This document shows, piece by piece, positions 28,889 to 39,852 of a stretch of 64,000 nucleotides of DNA. The position numbers and the translations under genes are program-made. The DNA lies in NCBI GenBank assembly GCA_028279215.1, contig JANQOF010000063.1:1-64000 (forward strand), in the 5' to 3' direction. The notes under the pieces are model-generated. The model was not told the origin of the DNA and did not search any database. It worked only from the letters and a program-made list of their open reading frames with translations. Origin of the DNA: Pirellulales bacterium (GTDB lineage Bacteria; Planctomycetota; Planctomycetia; Pirellulales; Lacipirellulaceae). The stretch's first letter is position 1, and each line of letters opens with the position of its first letter.

Positions 28889-29437
28889 TCATCGCATCAG
28901 CTTGGCTGCCTCGGCATCGAAGTCCCTACTGGAGTGGAAGTTCTCGATGCGCCAACGGTGCTCGTCGCGGACGAGTTCGACGGTAACCGGGAATATGTCT
29001 CCGCCCGTCATACCGCTGTCGTGCTTGGCGTGGAAGAAACCGTCAAAATTTGCCGTGGCCTTCTTTGGATCCTTCGGATCGTCCAACTCGATTTCGATCT
29101 CACCGATGATATTGGCTTTGTTGATTTCGAGTTCCGGCATCAACTTTTCGGCCATCGCCCGCGTGCGGGTCGCGGTTGGCGACAGGTACTCGAGCACTCT
29201 TGGCAAATCATTATCCTCGGCCGCGTCGGTAATGCCGGTGATCGCGACTTCCACCATTTCTCGCTCCGTGTAAACAAGCTGCTCCATTACCAAACACGAT
29301 AGCGTCACTACGACGATCACCACCGACGCCACGAACGCCCCCACGCTCCGCGTGGTGTAATACAGCACTGCCGCGAACGTAAACGCCACCGCGCCAGTCA
29401 TCAGCATCGGAATCGGGTTTTCGAATAGGTATTGCAT
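28889..29437 (-). CDS. Membrane-anchored protein of unknown function
   Basis: MQYLFENPIPMLMTGAVAFTFAAVLYY...; two TMs then soluble NTF2-like-looking domain 'MVEVAITGITDAAEDNDLPRVLEYLSP'. Start shortened to 29437. Confidence 0.72.
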   Translation of the reverse strand: MQYLFENPIPMLMTGAVAFTFAAVLYYTTRSVGAFVASVVIVVVTLSCLVMEQLVYTEREMVEVAITGITDAAEDNDLPRVLEYLSPTATRTRAMAEKLMPELEINKANIIGEIEIELDDPKDPKKATANFDGFFHAKHDSGMTGGDIFPVTVELVRDEHRWRIENFHSSRDFDAEAAKLMR

Positions 29438-29577
29438 GATATTGTGTTGTGGCAACCTTGGTACGGGGTTTGTGACCGTTTGGCTTAGTATCAGATGAAG
29501 ACGACGTTCGGCCGAGAAACTGACAGCTCCACCAGATAACACTCTATCATCGAACTTCGGTTGTTATAATCGCCCCA

Positions 29578-30063
29578 ATGGACGTCGATCGAATTCTCAT
29601 GATCTTCAACGAACAGCAGGTCGAGTACCTGTTGGTTGGCGGTGTGAATTTTCTCCTCCAACATGAACCCGTACTCACCTATGATGTCGATCTATGGGTG
29701 GAGCCTTCGGCGGCGAATCGAACGCGGTGCGAAGCCGCCTTGATCGCGTTGGATGCAGAGTGGGGTAAGACGGAAGAAACCTGGACAAATGTTTCCAGCC
29801 TTCCCACAGGATGGCTCAATGGCGCGCAAAGCGTATACTGTGTTGCAAGTCCGGTGGGGGCAATTGATGTCTTCCTGGAACTCAAGGGGCTTGGAACGTG
29901 GCAGAACAGCCGTTTGACTAGCGTTGAAGTACACACCGCTATTGGAACTGTATGCCGTGGACTGAACGACGACGACATGCTAGCCTGCCAGTTGGCTTTG
30001 GAATCTGGGGAACGAAGACAGGGCCGGGTCGACTATTTTCAACGACGTAAAGGTAACAAGTAG
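29578..30063 (+). CDS. Nucleotidyltransferase-fold (MNT-like) protein
   Basis: Signature 'LLVGGVNFLLQHEPVLTYDVDLWV' (hGG..Dh[DE]h), typical of minimal nucleotidyltransferases. Confidence 0.8.
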   Translation: MDVDRILMIFNEQQVEYLLVGGVNFLLQHEPVLTYDVDLWVEPSAANRTRCEAALIALDAEWGKTEETWTNVSSLPTGWLNGAQSVYCVASPVGAIDVFLELKGLGTWQNSRLTSVEVHTAIGTVCRGLNDDDMLACQLALESGERRQGRVDYFQRRKGNK

Positions 30064-30068
30064 CATCC

Positions 30069-30248
30069 ATGGCAATCTCCGACGTCAAGCAATACGAAGA
30101 AGCCAAACGGGAGCGGTGCTACAATGCTCTACAGCGTTGGACTGCAATCCTCGCCGTCATACGGTTTGCCGACGCGCAGCAACCGATTTCGCGCAACTCG
30201 AAGACCCGCTGCTTGGAACTGCAGCGCAAGCACCTGTCTTCCTCGTAG
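30069..30248 (+). CDS. 59-aa helical small ORF paired with MNT-like gene
   Basis: Manual translation MAISDVKQYEEAKRERCYNALQRWTAILAVIRFADAQQPISRNSKTRCLELQRKHLSSS*; starts 5 nt after the preceding stop; just below the ORF-track cutoff. Confidence 0.6.
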   Translation: MAISDVKQYEEAKRERCYNALQRWTAILAVIRFADAQQPISRNSKTRCLELQRKHLSSS

Positions 30249-30281
30249 TACAGCGGCGACTCTTGATCGCCTGCCAGTAGT

Positions 30282-30968
30282 TCATTCGCGGCGCACCCAC
30301 TGCCTTATTCGCTCCAGGATCAGGCGAATCCACGCCGGCCGTTTGGGTTCAGTGACAGCCCAATGGGAATCCCGGAACCAAAGCGGCATTTGCGAAGCCG
30401 CCGCCGCTTCGGCTTCGTGAGAGCGGTCTACGTGTTGGGAAAAGCGTGATAGTCGATTGCGAAAGCTGTCACCAGGACTTTCGCTGACCATTGCGGCCAA
30501 TTGCAGGTCGTCTGGATAGTCAGTCGCCAACCGACGCAATCGCGGCCAGCACTCAACGCGGCGGAGCGCGCGGGCAAAGTGCCTTCGCGCCTTTGACGAG
30601 CCTCCAACGGGAAGCTCATCCAATATGTACGTCGCTTGACTGGTTGCACAGTGCCCCAACAGCCATACGCCAATCAAGAACGTAGGATGCTCCGGTGGGC
30701 ACACGCCGAGAAACTCACGCAATCCAGCACACGGCCGATAGCTCATGATATGCCGAAAGTCGTCGCGAAATGGCAGTAACCATCCAAAACGGCTCCGATT
30801 GTTGCTCACCAGTTCTCGCTGGTATTTCCCCAACTCAATCAGAAACCGTTCGAGAGCCAGATCGCCAGCAAAGTAGCGAATGCGCACAGGAACATTGCGA
30901 ACTCCTGCTCGAGCATGATCACCCACGGTAATCCTGAATCGAGGTCGGCTTGTTAGTACCGCTGCCAT
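30282..30968 (-). CDS. Hypothetical protein
   Basis: Intact 228-aa ORF filling the gap between genes; no recognised motif. Confidence 0.6.
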   Translation of the reverse strand: MAAVLTSRPRFRITVGDHARAGVRNVPVRIRYFAGDLALERFLIELGKYQRELVSNNRSRFGWLLPFRDDFRHIMSYRPCAGLREFLGVCPPEHPTFLIGVWLLGHCATSQATYILDELPVGGSSKARRHFARALRRVECWPRLRRLATDYPDDLQLAAMVSESPGDSFRNRLSRFSQHVDRSHEAEAAAASQMPLWFRDSHWAVTEPKRPAWIRLILERIRQWVRRE

Positions 30969-31057
30969 GGTTGGTGCTAAGCGTGTAACATTGACGATCC
31001 GCGCTGGGCATTGTAGCCTCTGCGGACAGGCAATTGAACCAAAACTTCACCTCTGCA

Positions 31058-32734
<1,677 letters not shown>

Positions 32735-32748
32735 GCGCAGTCGGAGAC

Positions 32749-33750
32749 TCACTCGTTCTCGGTTTCGCCGCGCAGCTCGTCGGCCAGGTCGAGCAACAGC
32801 GACGTGAACGAATCGCTCGCTAGGAATGTGAGTAGTTCGGCGAAGATGTCGCGTATCACTTGACGGACTGCGTCGCCTGGACATTCTTGTTCTTGATCAG
32901 TTGGCGTTTCGTCGCCTGGCGTCTCGTCGGACGGATCTCCACCGCCGGGTATCTCACCCCCAGGGATTTCGTCGCCGGGTATCTCATCAGGGATTTCTCC
33001 ACCAGGTATTTCGCCTCCGGGTACGTCTACGGCTGCAATACCATCGATCCATGCAGCAAACGTGTCGACCCGGGCGTTGAACGCGGTGTCGCCGAGAGAG
33101 GCTTCGGCGCTGGTGCCGCCCGAAGTCACCGACGCGATGAACATTTCACCCGCAACCTCGATGAATCCTGGTCCGCCCGAATCGCCGGGTGCGGTGTTCG
33201 ACTCGTCGGGGCTATCAAAATCCCAGAAGATGAATAAGTCGTTCACTTCGTCGATGAATGTCACCCCAACCATCTTTTCACCGAATGCTCCGGTGGCGCC
33301 GCCCTCGGGTGTACCGCCAGCTCCGAAGCCAACAATGGTTAGTTCGTCTCCAACCAGCGGCGTTCCTCGAAATATCTGAGCCGGCTCTACACCTGCGACT
33401 GGCTCGGCCAGTTCGAGAATGGCGACGTCGTTCTCCAGCGTGATGGCGTCGAACGCTGGATGGATGTCGATCCGCGTCGTGGCGTATGTTGTGCCATCGA
33501 CTTCGAACGTGCCGGCGGTGTCGCCATCGATAAACTGCGCACAGTGCCCGGCGGTGAGCACGTGAATTGGCGAAATGAGCGTGCCCGTGCAAAAGCCACC
33601 GGCGTCGGTGCTGCCGACAATACCCACCGCCTCGAAGTTGGCGGTCGGTTGCCCGTTGATGATGCGTGCGATCGGTGTTTGCGCCGCCACGAATGTCGTC
33701 AGAAAGACAATTACGCAACAGCCCAGCAATGGTTTAGTCCTTCGACTCAT
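32749..33750 (-). CDS. Secreted trypsin-like serine protease with Gly/Glu/Pro repeat linker
   Basis: 'CTGTLISPIHVLTAGHCAQF', 'ENDVAILELAEPV', 'APGDSGGPGFI' catalytic triad motifs; signal peptide. Confidence 0.93.
   Translation of the reverse strand: MSRRTKPLLGCCVIVFLTTFVAAQTPIARIINGQPTANFEAVGIVGSTDAGGFCTGTLISPIHVLTAGHCAQFIDGDTAGTFEVDGTTYATTRIDIHPAFDAITLENDVAILELAEPVAGVEPAQIFRGTPLVGDELTIVGFGAGGTPEGGATGAFGEKMVGVTFIDEVNDLFIFWDFDSPDESNTAPGDSGGPGFIEVAGEMFIASVTSGGTSAEASLGDTAFNARVDTFAAWIDGIAAVDVPGGEIPGGEIPDEIPGDEIPGGEIPGGGDPSDETPGDETPTDQEQECPGDAVRQVIRDIFAELLTFLASDSFTSLLLDLADELRGETENE
32905..33022. repeat. In-frame short tandem repeat encoding (G)GEIP/DEIPG/DETPG units
   Basis: ~15-bp units encoding GGEIPGGEIPDEIPGDEIPGGEIPGGGDPSDETPGDETP. 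Confidence 0.8.
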
Positions 33751-33977
33751 CCCTCATGCTCCTTCTAACTCCTTGTCGGGAAATCCGCAGCGACTCCAAA
33801 CTATCGGACACGAACCCCGCTACATCCACAAGGTGACGTTCCAGAATCGAAGCGTGAAGAATTCGCGCCGCTTGCGGTTGTGTTGGAGGGCCGTATTCTC
33901 TAGATTTCGTGCAGCTTACCTGGATTACGAATGCCGACTGGCTATCAGGCAAATCAAACCGAAAGAGGACATCGACA

Positions 33978-34178
33978 ATGAGTGTGGTACGTATGGGTTC
34001 AACCAAGAAGTTTGCGGACAACTGGGACAAGGTATTTGGCGGGTCCACGGGGAGCAAGAAGAAAGCGACTGGCAGGTCTGGTAACACTGCTAAAAAGGTG
34101 ACAAAGAAAAAGGCAAAATCGAGTACCAAAGCGGCTACTCGGAAGACGCCCAAGAAGAAGACTTCCAAGCGGAAGTAG
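33978..34178 (+). CDS. Small Lys-rich basic protein
   Basis: MSVVRMGSTKKFADNWDKVFGGSTGSKKKATGRSGNTAKKVTKKKAKSSTKAATRKTPKKKTSKRK; AGAGG upstream of ATG 33978. Confidence 0.8.
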   Translation: MSVVRMGSTKKFADNWDKVFGGSTGSKKKATGRSGNTAKKVTKKKAKSSTKAATRKTPKKKTSKRK

Positions 34179-34327
34179 CGGCTCTCAAACGATTTGCTGG
34201 CGAACTGGGAGCCCGTTGGCTAGACTGAGTGGGGGGAACTTCCTGACTCGTCGCGAAGCACCCCTCCTATCTGCGATCCCACATCCGCGTAGCTGCTCGC
34301 CGTACTCACTCCGCCCGACCCTCTATC

Positions 34328-36243
34328 ATGATTCGCCGCTGGCTCTGCTGCCAAGCCACTCTACTGGCAGCCACGATTGCCCCATTTGCTGCTGGACAAG
34401 TCCTGGACGTCTCCACGCTAACCAAGTACTTGGATCCGCTGCCCATTCCTGAACCAATACAGTCTACGGGAATGCTGGACGGCGTGCCGCTGTATGAGGT
34501 GTCGGTTTCGCAGTTCACGCAGCAGTTGCACAGCCAGATTCCGGCTACCACCTTGTGGGGCTACAACGGGAGTTTTCCCGGCCCGACCTTTGAGGTGAAT
34601 CGCGACGAAACGATCAAGGTCCGCTGGACGAACGACTTGTCCAATCAGCGGGAACGGCTTTAGATCACATCCTGCCGTACGACAATACCATTCACGGTGC
34701 AGCGGCGATGTTCCCCGAGGCGCGCATGGTGCCACACTTGCATGGTGCCGTTACCGACGAGGCAAGCGACGGCTTTCCTGAGTGGTGGGTGTCGCCCGAT
34801 GCCAACGCGCCAGGCAATATTTTTGGCGGGCCCGCCGGCAACAGCATCCTGACCACCTACACCAACAACCAACGCGCTGCGGGCAATTGGTACCACGATC
34901 ATTCGATGGGCATCACGCGACTTAACGTCTACGCCGGAATGGCAGGGCTGTACAACATTCGAGATTCGGAGGAAGCGGCGCTTGGCCTCCCGTCGGGCGA
35001 CTATGAAATCCCGCTGGTACTGCAAGACCGTTCGTTTTACGAAAACGGCGACCTGTTCTATCCAAGAGGTCCAGGTGATCTGTTTGACCCGGGTGGCGAC
35101 GACCCGCTCGGGAACATCGACGAGAGTTTTCCGGACGACGAGTCCCAGGTGAGTCGTTTTGTTGCCGACGCCAACTTGGTGAACGGCAAAGTATGGCCCT
35201 ATCTGGAGGTGGAACCTCGCAAGTATCGTTTCCGGTTACTCAACGGTGCGAACACTCGTTCTTATGATCTAACGCTCGAGCCGCAGCCGGGTGCCGCGAG
35301 CACCGATCCGATTCCGTTCTACCAAATCGGCACCGATAGCGGATTGCTCACCACTACGTCGCAGCGAGACTCTGTTGCCATTTCGCCGGCCGATCGAGTG
35401 GACACCGTCGTTGACTTCTCGAGCTTCGACGTCGGCGATACGATCTTGCTCCGGAACAACGATTTCGAAGCGACTAACGGCACCACAGACCAGGTGATGG
35501 AAATTCGCGTAGTCGAGTCGACAGACCCCGACACGAGCAGTCTGCCGACGCAGCTGTCAACCTTCGATCGCTACCAGGAACAGGACGCCGTTCGAACCCG
35601 CACGCTCACGCTCGACATGACGATAGACCAGTATGGCCGACCAGAACTCTTGTTAGATGGTAAGAAGTGGACCGATCCCAACACCGAGACGGTCGTGCTT
35701 GGCGAAATGGAAATCTGGGAGTTTGTGAACAACACGGGAATGTCTCATCCAATGCACTTGCATATGGATGCATTTCAAGTGCTCGATAGGAGAGACCGGA
35801 ACGGCAACGTTGTACCGTTGGAAGACTACGAACTAGGTTTTGAAGACACGGTAACGGTAGGGGGGCGTGAGACGGTGCGCATTATGGTGCAATTCAACCA
35901 GTACACCGGCACGTTCGTGTGGCACTGTCACATTCTGGAACATGAAGACCTCGAGATGATGCGAACGTTCCGTATTGTGTCGCCAGGCGACTACGACCAG
36001 GACGGCGATGTCGACACCAACGACTATGATCTGTGGAAGAACACATTTGGAACCACCGGCGAAGACCTGGCTGCGGATGGCAATAACGATGGTGTGGTTA
36101 ACCTAGCCGACTACACCGTGTGGCGCGACCATCTCACTGGGCCTTCTGGCGCCCTGACATCGCTCCAGGTACCCGAGCCCACCACCTTGGTGCCGGCGCT
36201 AGCGGGTATGCTAGGTGCGGTTTGCTGGCGAAAGCGGGCGTAA
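34328..36243 (+). pseudogene. Multicopper oxidase (CotA/laccase-like) with dockerin-like and PEP-CTERM tail, interrupted by a single-nucleotide frameshift near 34647
   Basis: ORF 34328-34663 encodes signal peptide and first cupredoxin part (...WGYNGSFPGPTFEVNRDETIKVRWTNDLSNQ|RERL*). The +1 frame continues GTALDHILPYDNTIHGAAAMFPEARMVPHLHG into ORF 34708-36243 with HLHG, WYHDHSMG, HPMHLHMD, HCHILEHEDLEMM copper motifs, then 'GDYDQDGDVDTNDYDLWKN...DGNNDGVVNLADYTVWRDH' and 'VPEPTTLVPALAGMLGAVCWRKRA'. Confidence 0.85.
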
Positions 36244-36484
36244 AGCACCACCCCCCTCCACAGCAGGGTATCCTGAAGAGACTTTCGCTACAGCCGCTAT
36301 CGCCGCGCCAGTTAATGCCCTGGTGCCATACGATTTGCCCGGTTTTCTTATCCAAGTCTCCTTTTTTGGCCGATTCCTCTAGATGGAATTCTCCGATAGC
36401 GCCATAATGTGGGGCTACGAGCAATCGCGGTGCGGCCTTGGCCTCACCAACCAACCAAAACACTTGATTGAGGAGTGGCAAATC

Positions 36485-36811
36485 ATGGGTACCTTTCAAG
36501 CAGCGTGGGAGGACGAAGAAAACAATCGCCGAGTCGACTTGGTAGTCGCTTACCAAGTCGCCGGTGGCCAGGTCGAAATCGACCAAGTCACTCCCCATCG
36601 CGTGCACTTCGCCTGCCCTAACACTGGCGACAACCTTCGCACCATTGGCGTTCACACCGAAACTGGCAAGCAATTACTTCTGGAGCGAGCGCTGGCTGCC
36701 GGCGCCGTCGAGCGCATTCGTCACCGTCTAAACGACAACGACGTGCACGACATCCGGCACGATGCCGACCTGGTGCACGATCCAGCCGAAGCGCCGGTCG
36801 TAACCGTCTAA
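36485..36811 (+). CDS. Hypothetical conserved small protein
   Basis: MGTFQAAWEDEENNRRVDLVVAYQVAGGQVEIDQVTPHRVHF...; start shortened from 36383; followed by a hairpin terminator. Confidence 0.7.
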   Translation: MGTFQAAWEDEENNRRVDLVVAYQVAGGQVEIDQVTPHRVHFACPNTGDNLRTIGVHTETGKQLLLERALAAGAVERIRHRLNDNDVHDIRHDADLVHDPAEAPVVTV

Positions 36812-36835
36812 CCAAAACCCGAAAAGCAACCTACG

Positions 36836-36867
36836 ATAGGCCGCGAACCAACAGGTTCGCGGCCTAT
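36836..36867. terminator. Terminator-like hairpin upstream of pcm
   Basis: Perfect 14-bp stem ATAGGCCGCGAACC-AACA-GGTTCGCGGCCTAT; short T tract. Confidence 0.75.
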
Positions 36868-36887
36868 TTGCGTGTTATGCTGAAAGC

Positions 36888-37508
36888 ATGCTCGACCAGC
36901 GGCTTGCGAAACTAGGCATTACCGAACCGAACGTGCTCGAGGCGATGCGCAAGGTGCCACGCCACGAGTTCGTACCCGCTTACCTAAGAAAGCAAGCCTA
37001 CGAAAACAGACCGTTGCCAATCGGCTTCGAACAAACGATTTCGCAGCCTCTGGTGGTTGCCGAAATGATGCAACTTGCCGGTCCGCACTCTGCGGCGAAG
37101 GCGCTCGACGTCGGAACCGGATCGGGTTACCAAGCGGCCATCTTGGCGGAGTTGGTCAATCACGTCTACAGCATCGAGATCGTCGAGCCGCTGGCAACGA
37201 CGGCGCGTGAGCGACTGTCGTCCCTCGGCTACCGCAATGTCACCGTTCGCCATGGCAATGGACGACAAGGTTGGCCCGATGAGTCGCCCTTCGACCTAAT
37301 CGTCGTTGCCGCTGCCCCAAGGAGGATTCCGCCGATGCTTATTGAACAGCTCGCGCCGGGCGGGCGCCTCGTGCTACCGGTCGGCGATGCCGCGTATCAG
37401 CAGCTGGTGGTTGTCGAAAAGGTAGCCGACGGTTCGGTCTGCGAGCATTCCGTCGCATCGGTGGCGTTCGTACCACTGACCGGGAGCGACAACCATCGGG
37501 AGAAGTAA
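36888..37508 (+). CDS. pcm: Protein-L-isoaspartate O-methyltransferase
   Basis: 'VPRHEFVPAYLRKQAYENRPLPIGFEQTISQPLVVAEMMQL...ALDVGTGSGYQAAILAEL'. Confidence 0.95.
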   Translation: MLDQRLAKLGITEPNVLEAMRKVPRHEFVPAYLRKQAYENRPLPIGFEQTISQPLVVAEMMQLAGPHSAAKALDVGTGSGYQAAILAELVNHVYSIEIVEPLATTARERLSSLGYRNVTVRHGNGRQGWPDESPFDLIVVAAAPRRIPPMLIEQLAPGGRLVLPVGDAAYQQLVVVEKVADGSVCEHSVASVAFVPLTGSDNHREK

Positions 37509-37533
37509 GCAACAAAGATCAACGTCGAACTGA

Positions 37534-38097
37534 CTACGCACGTCCCAAGAACTCGTGCGTTCGCGTGTCGACTTTGATCCTCTCGCCCTCCTTCAAGTAC
37601 TCGGGCACCTGGATCTGACAGCCCGTCTCCAGCGTCGCTGGTTTGGTGCGGCCGGTGGCGCTGTTGCCTTTCACGCCCGGATCGGTTTGCGAAATCGTTA
37701 ACTCAACCGTAGCCGGAACCTGCACACCAACGCACTCGCCGTTGTAAACCAGCGCGATCAGGCCTTCCAGGCCCTCACACACATACTTCATCTCGTTCTC
37801 GACATCGGCCAAGGCGATTGAGTACTGGTTGTAGTCGACCGCATCGAGCAGGTGCACCGCTTCGGCGTCGGTGTACATGAGCGTCACGTCCCGCTTTTGA
37901 AAGTCGGCATCTTCAAGCTGGTCGGTTCCCTTGCATACCAAGTCGGACTTCTGTTTCGTTACCAAATTGCGAGCGCGGAACTTGTACAACGTGTTGCCGC
38001 CCCGAGCAGAAGGCGACTGGACGGTTACCGACTCGAGAATGTGGGGAGCGTCGTTGTACTTGAACACGACGCCCGGCTTGAGGTCTTTGGCAAGCAT
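37534..38097 (-). CDS. efpL: Elongation factor P-like protein (EfpL/YeiP type)
   Basis: 'LKPGVVFKYNDAPHILESVTVQSPSARGGNTLYKFRARNL' with Arg at the tip and C-terminal 'PGVKGNSATGRTKPATLETGCQIQVPEYLKEGERIKVDTRTHEFLGRA', matching the YeiP/EfpL subfamily. Start at MLAKDLKPG (38097). Confidence 0.9.
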   Translation of the reverse strand: MLAKDLKPGVVFKYNDAPHILESVTVQSPSARGGNTLYKFRARNLVTKQKSDLVCKGTDQLEDADFQKRDVTLMYTDAEAVHLLDAVDYNQYSIALADVENEMKYVCEGLEGLIALVYNGECVGVQVPATVELTISQTDPGVKGNSATGRTKPATLETGCQIQVPEYLKEGERIKVDTRTHEFLGRA

Positions 38098-38214
38098 GAT
38101 TGAACGGGATGGTGGAAGTGGATCGTGGAGTCTTCTACCGACAGAACATATCAACGAAGAGCTCGATAGGGGAAGAGTGCGAGCCGGAACACGACGAGCC
38201 CATACTGAAACGAC

Positions 38215-38721
38215 TCAAGCCATGATATCGCCATCGGCGGGGTCGAATGCCAATCCGCCGGTCAGCTTCGCCAGGGCGTCGACCACGGTAATCAAGCTCG
38301 CGGGGTCGAAAACATCGGCAAACATTTCCTCGTCGTCTTCGCCAGCAATTTGAGCATCGTCTTCAAAACCTTCGGCGAGCCGCTCGAAGTGCATCACGTC
38401 CAGGCGGGCATCGGCGCGCAGCAGCCGCGCCAACTGTTCGTCGTCCAATTGCTTGCGAAGCCGTTTGGCTAGTTCGGTACTCTGTTCTACGACCAGTTCG
38501 CCCGCCTCGTAGCTGATTTCCATCGCGGCGCTGTCTTCTGGCGCCTGCACCACTGCTGATACAAATTGGCCATCGTCGTTGGCTTCCAAATTGCTGACCG
38601 CAAGACGACTGCTGGCGTCGGTGATTGCGGCCTCGACTTGGGCAAGCGTCGGGCGGTCGTTGGCCTGAAACAGCACGAAATAAGTCTCGCGCCAGGCTAA
38701 TTGTTCGCCGTCGTCATCCAT
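38215..38721 (-). CDS. Hypothetical acidic protein
   Basis: Intact 168-aa ORF 'MDDDGEQLAWRETYFVLFQANDRPTLAQVEAAI...'. Confidence 0.7.
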   Translation of the reverse strand: MDDDGEQLAWRETYFVLFQANDRPTLAQVEAAITDASSRLAVSNLEANDDGQFVSAVVQAPEDSAAMEISYEAGELVVEQSTELAKRLRKQLDDEQLARLLRADARLDVMHFERLAEGFEDDAQIAGEDDEEMFADVFDPASLITVVDALAKLTGGLAFDPADGDIMA

Positions 38722-38762
38722 TGTTGCATTCCTGTTCGGCAGTTACGCGATCGACGATCGCT

Positions 38763-38999
38763 TCACCATTCCTCGTCGTCTTCCGAGATCCCCTCACCGC
38801 CTTGCCACGCTTCGAGCTTGTAGAGCATGTCGTCGCGCTCTTTCTGGTTCGCCCACACGCTTTCGCCCTGTTCCAAGCGAATCTCATAGTATCCTTCGCG
38901 TACACAATCCTCTTCGCCGCAAAAATGCGGCGTGGCGGCGACCCACATCACGCGATAGAGCGGTACTTGTTTGTCGTCGACGAGGCACAGGATCGACAT
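38763..38999 (-). CDS. Hypothetical small protein
   Basis: MSILCLVDDKQVPLYRVMWVAATPHFCGEEDCVREGYYEIRLEQGESVWANQKERDDMLYKLEAWQGGEGISEDDEEW; start shortened from 39044. Confidence 0.65.
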   Translation of the reverse strand: MSILCLVDDKQVPLYRVMWVAATPHFCGEEDCVREGYYEIRLEQGESVWANQKERDDMLYKLEAWQGGEGISEDDEEW

Positions 39000-39030
39000 G
39001 AGTAATGGCTCCAAAGTTGACGTACTTAAC

Positions 39031-39852
39031 CTACGATTGCCCAAGCTCCCGCGACCTCGCCGCGGCAGCCTTCACCGCGGCGACAAACGCCGCCCGCATG
39101 CCTGCCTGTTCCAGTGCTTCCAGTCCGGCGGTGGTCGTACCGCCAGGACTTGTGACTGCCTCACGGAGCTGTGCCGGATGACGATCGGTCGCGAGCACCA
39201 TTTGTGCCGCACCCGCTACCGTTTGCGCCGCGAGCAGGTGTGCAACGTCGCGCGGCAAACCGGCTGCGACACCACCGTCGCTCAAGGCCTCTATCATAGT
39301 ATACACAAACGCTGGTCCCGACCCCGATAGCCCCGTTACCGCATCGAGCAAACGCTCGGGCAACTCTACGGCGACGCCAACGGCGCTAAGCATGTCGCCA
39401 ACCGCCGTGAGGTCGGCTGCCGTGGCCTGGCGGCCACCGCTGTAGCCGCTCGCGCCGAGCCCGACCAGGCAAGGAGTATTGGGCATCACCCGTACCACCC
39501 GAGCAGAAGGCCCCAAAGCTGTCTCAATCTTGGCGAGCGGGACACCTGCGGCGATCGACACCACCAGCGGTTCGACTCCTCTTTCGACGCTGAAGTCGGA
39601 GAGCACATCGGCCATTACCTGCGGTTTGACGGCTAGCACGACGGTGTCCGCAGACGAAAACACCTTGTTATTTTCGCCGCCTATCACCGCGCCCGGCACC
39701 GCTGCGGAAAACGCCAGGCGAACGTCGGAATTGGGATCGCTGGCAACCAATTCACGTCCCTCCACCAGCCCAGCCTCAACCAGCGCGCCAGCAAGCGCCG
39801 TCGCCATCCGCCCTGCGCCCACGAATCCATATTTGTACGTCGCCATCGACAT
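39031..39852 (-). CDS. proC: Pyrroline-5-carboxylate reductase
   Basis: 'YGFVGAGRMATALAGALVEAGL...VLAVKPQVMADVL...VRVMPNTPCLVGLGASG...LSGSGPAFVYTMIEALSDGGVAAGLPRDVAHLLAAQTVAGAAQMV...VTSPGGTTTAGLEALE'. Confidence 0.97.
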   Translation of the reverse strand: MSMATYKYGFVGAGRMATALAGALVEAGLVEGRELVASDPNSDVRLAFSAAVPGAVIGGENNKVFSSADTVVLAVKPQVMADVLSDFSVERGVEPLVVSIAAGVPLAKIETALGPSARVVRVMPNTPCLVGLGASGYSGGRQATAADLTAVGDMLSAVGVAVELPERLLDAVTGLSGSGPAFVYTMIEALSDGGVAAGLPRDVAHLLAAQTVAGAAQMVLATDRHPAQLREAVTSPGGTTTAGLEALEQAGMRAAFVAAVKAAAARSRELGQS

